From Bradyrhizobium sp. (GTDB taxonomy: Bacteria; Pseudomonadota; Alphaproteobacteria; Rhizobiales; Xanthobacteraceae), in NCBI GenBank assembly GCA_028290305.1, contig JAQGKC010000356.1, forward strand, positions 1 through 5,084: DNA of 5,084 nucleotides, in the 5' to 3' direction. Shown one piece after another: positions 5,084-5,084 of the stretch. The notes below the pieces were generated by a model. It saw nothing but the letters and a program-made list of their open reading frames with translations. It had not been told where the DNA came from and made no database searches. The first letter of the stretch is position 1. Each line of letters begins with the position of its first letter. The translations under genes were made by a program, and so were the position numbers.

Positions 5084-5084
5084 C

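Noticed and set aside
1..5084. CRISPR array, tRNA, rRNA, toxin-antitoxin or defence genes
   Set aside because: No regularly spaced repeats, no cloverleaf-like or rRNA-like sequence, and no recognisable gene of those classes on either strand.

Overview
The window looks like an accessory or rearranged segment of an alphaproteobacterial chromosome, most likely Bradyrhizobium or a close relative. The basis is high-GC coding sequence with G/C-rich third positions, GTG starts behind short Shine-Dalgarno sequences, and above all two copies of a palindromic intergenic repeat of a type I recognise from Bradyrhizobium/Rhodopseudomonas genomes. This assignment is from recall, not from a search.

Left part (1-1161). 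The window opens with the last 46 codons of an aldose 1-epimerase (galM-type). A 3' remnant of a sugar ABC-transporter permease (XylH/RbsC type) follows directly, with no room for the rest of that gene. This looks like the scar of a deletion or rearrangement in a sugar-uptake locus. Convergent to it is a complete gene for a ModA-like periplasmic-binding-protein homologue that has no signal peptide and no transporter partners in view.

Middle (1178-2143). A 71-bp truncated repeat copy (A) lies 16 bp upstream of the binding-protein start. A gene for a 146-residue NTF2/SnoaL-like protein follows on the minus strand. Beyond it is a near-complete 125-bp copy (B) in opposite orientation. The NTF2-like gene is therefore bracketed by an inverted repeat pair. 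A second, unrelated repeat family (R1) follows B.

Right part (2144-4966). Two secreted proteins are encoded convergently: a glycoside hydrolase family 16 enzyme with an intact EIDVME catalytic motif, and a 482-residue protein with a DUF5107-type domain. The pair is bracketed by direct copies of the second repeat family (R1 at 1997-2057, R2 at 4819-4883). A joint role in extracellular or periplasmic glycan breakdown is plausible but is inferred only from location and family. The right edge may hold the 3' end of one more minus-strand gene.

No tRNA, rRNA, CRISPR array, transposase, integrase or defence gene was recognised. I found no convincing new multi-gene system. The items most worth following are the GH16/DUF5107 pair, the leaderless binding protein and the repeat-bracketed modules.
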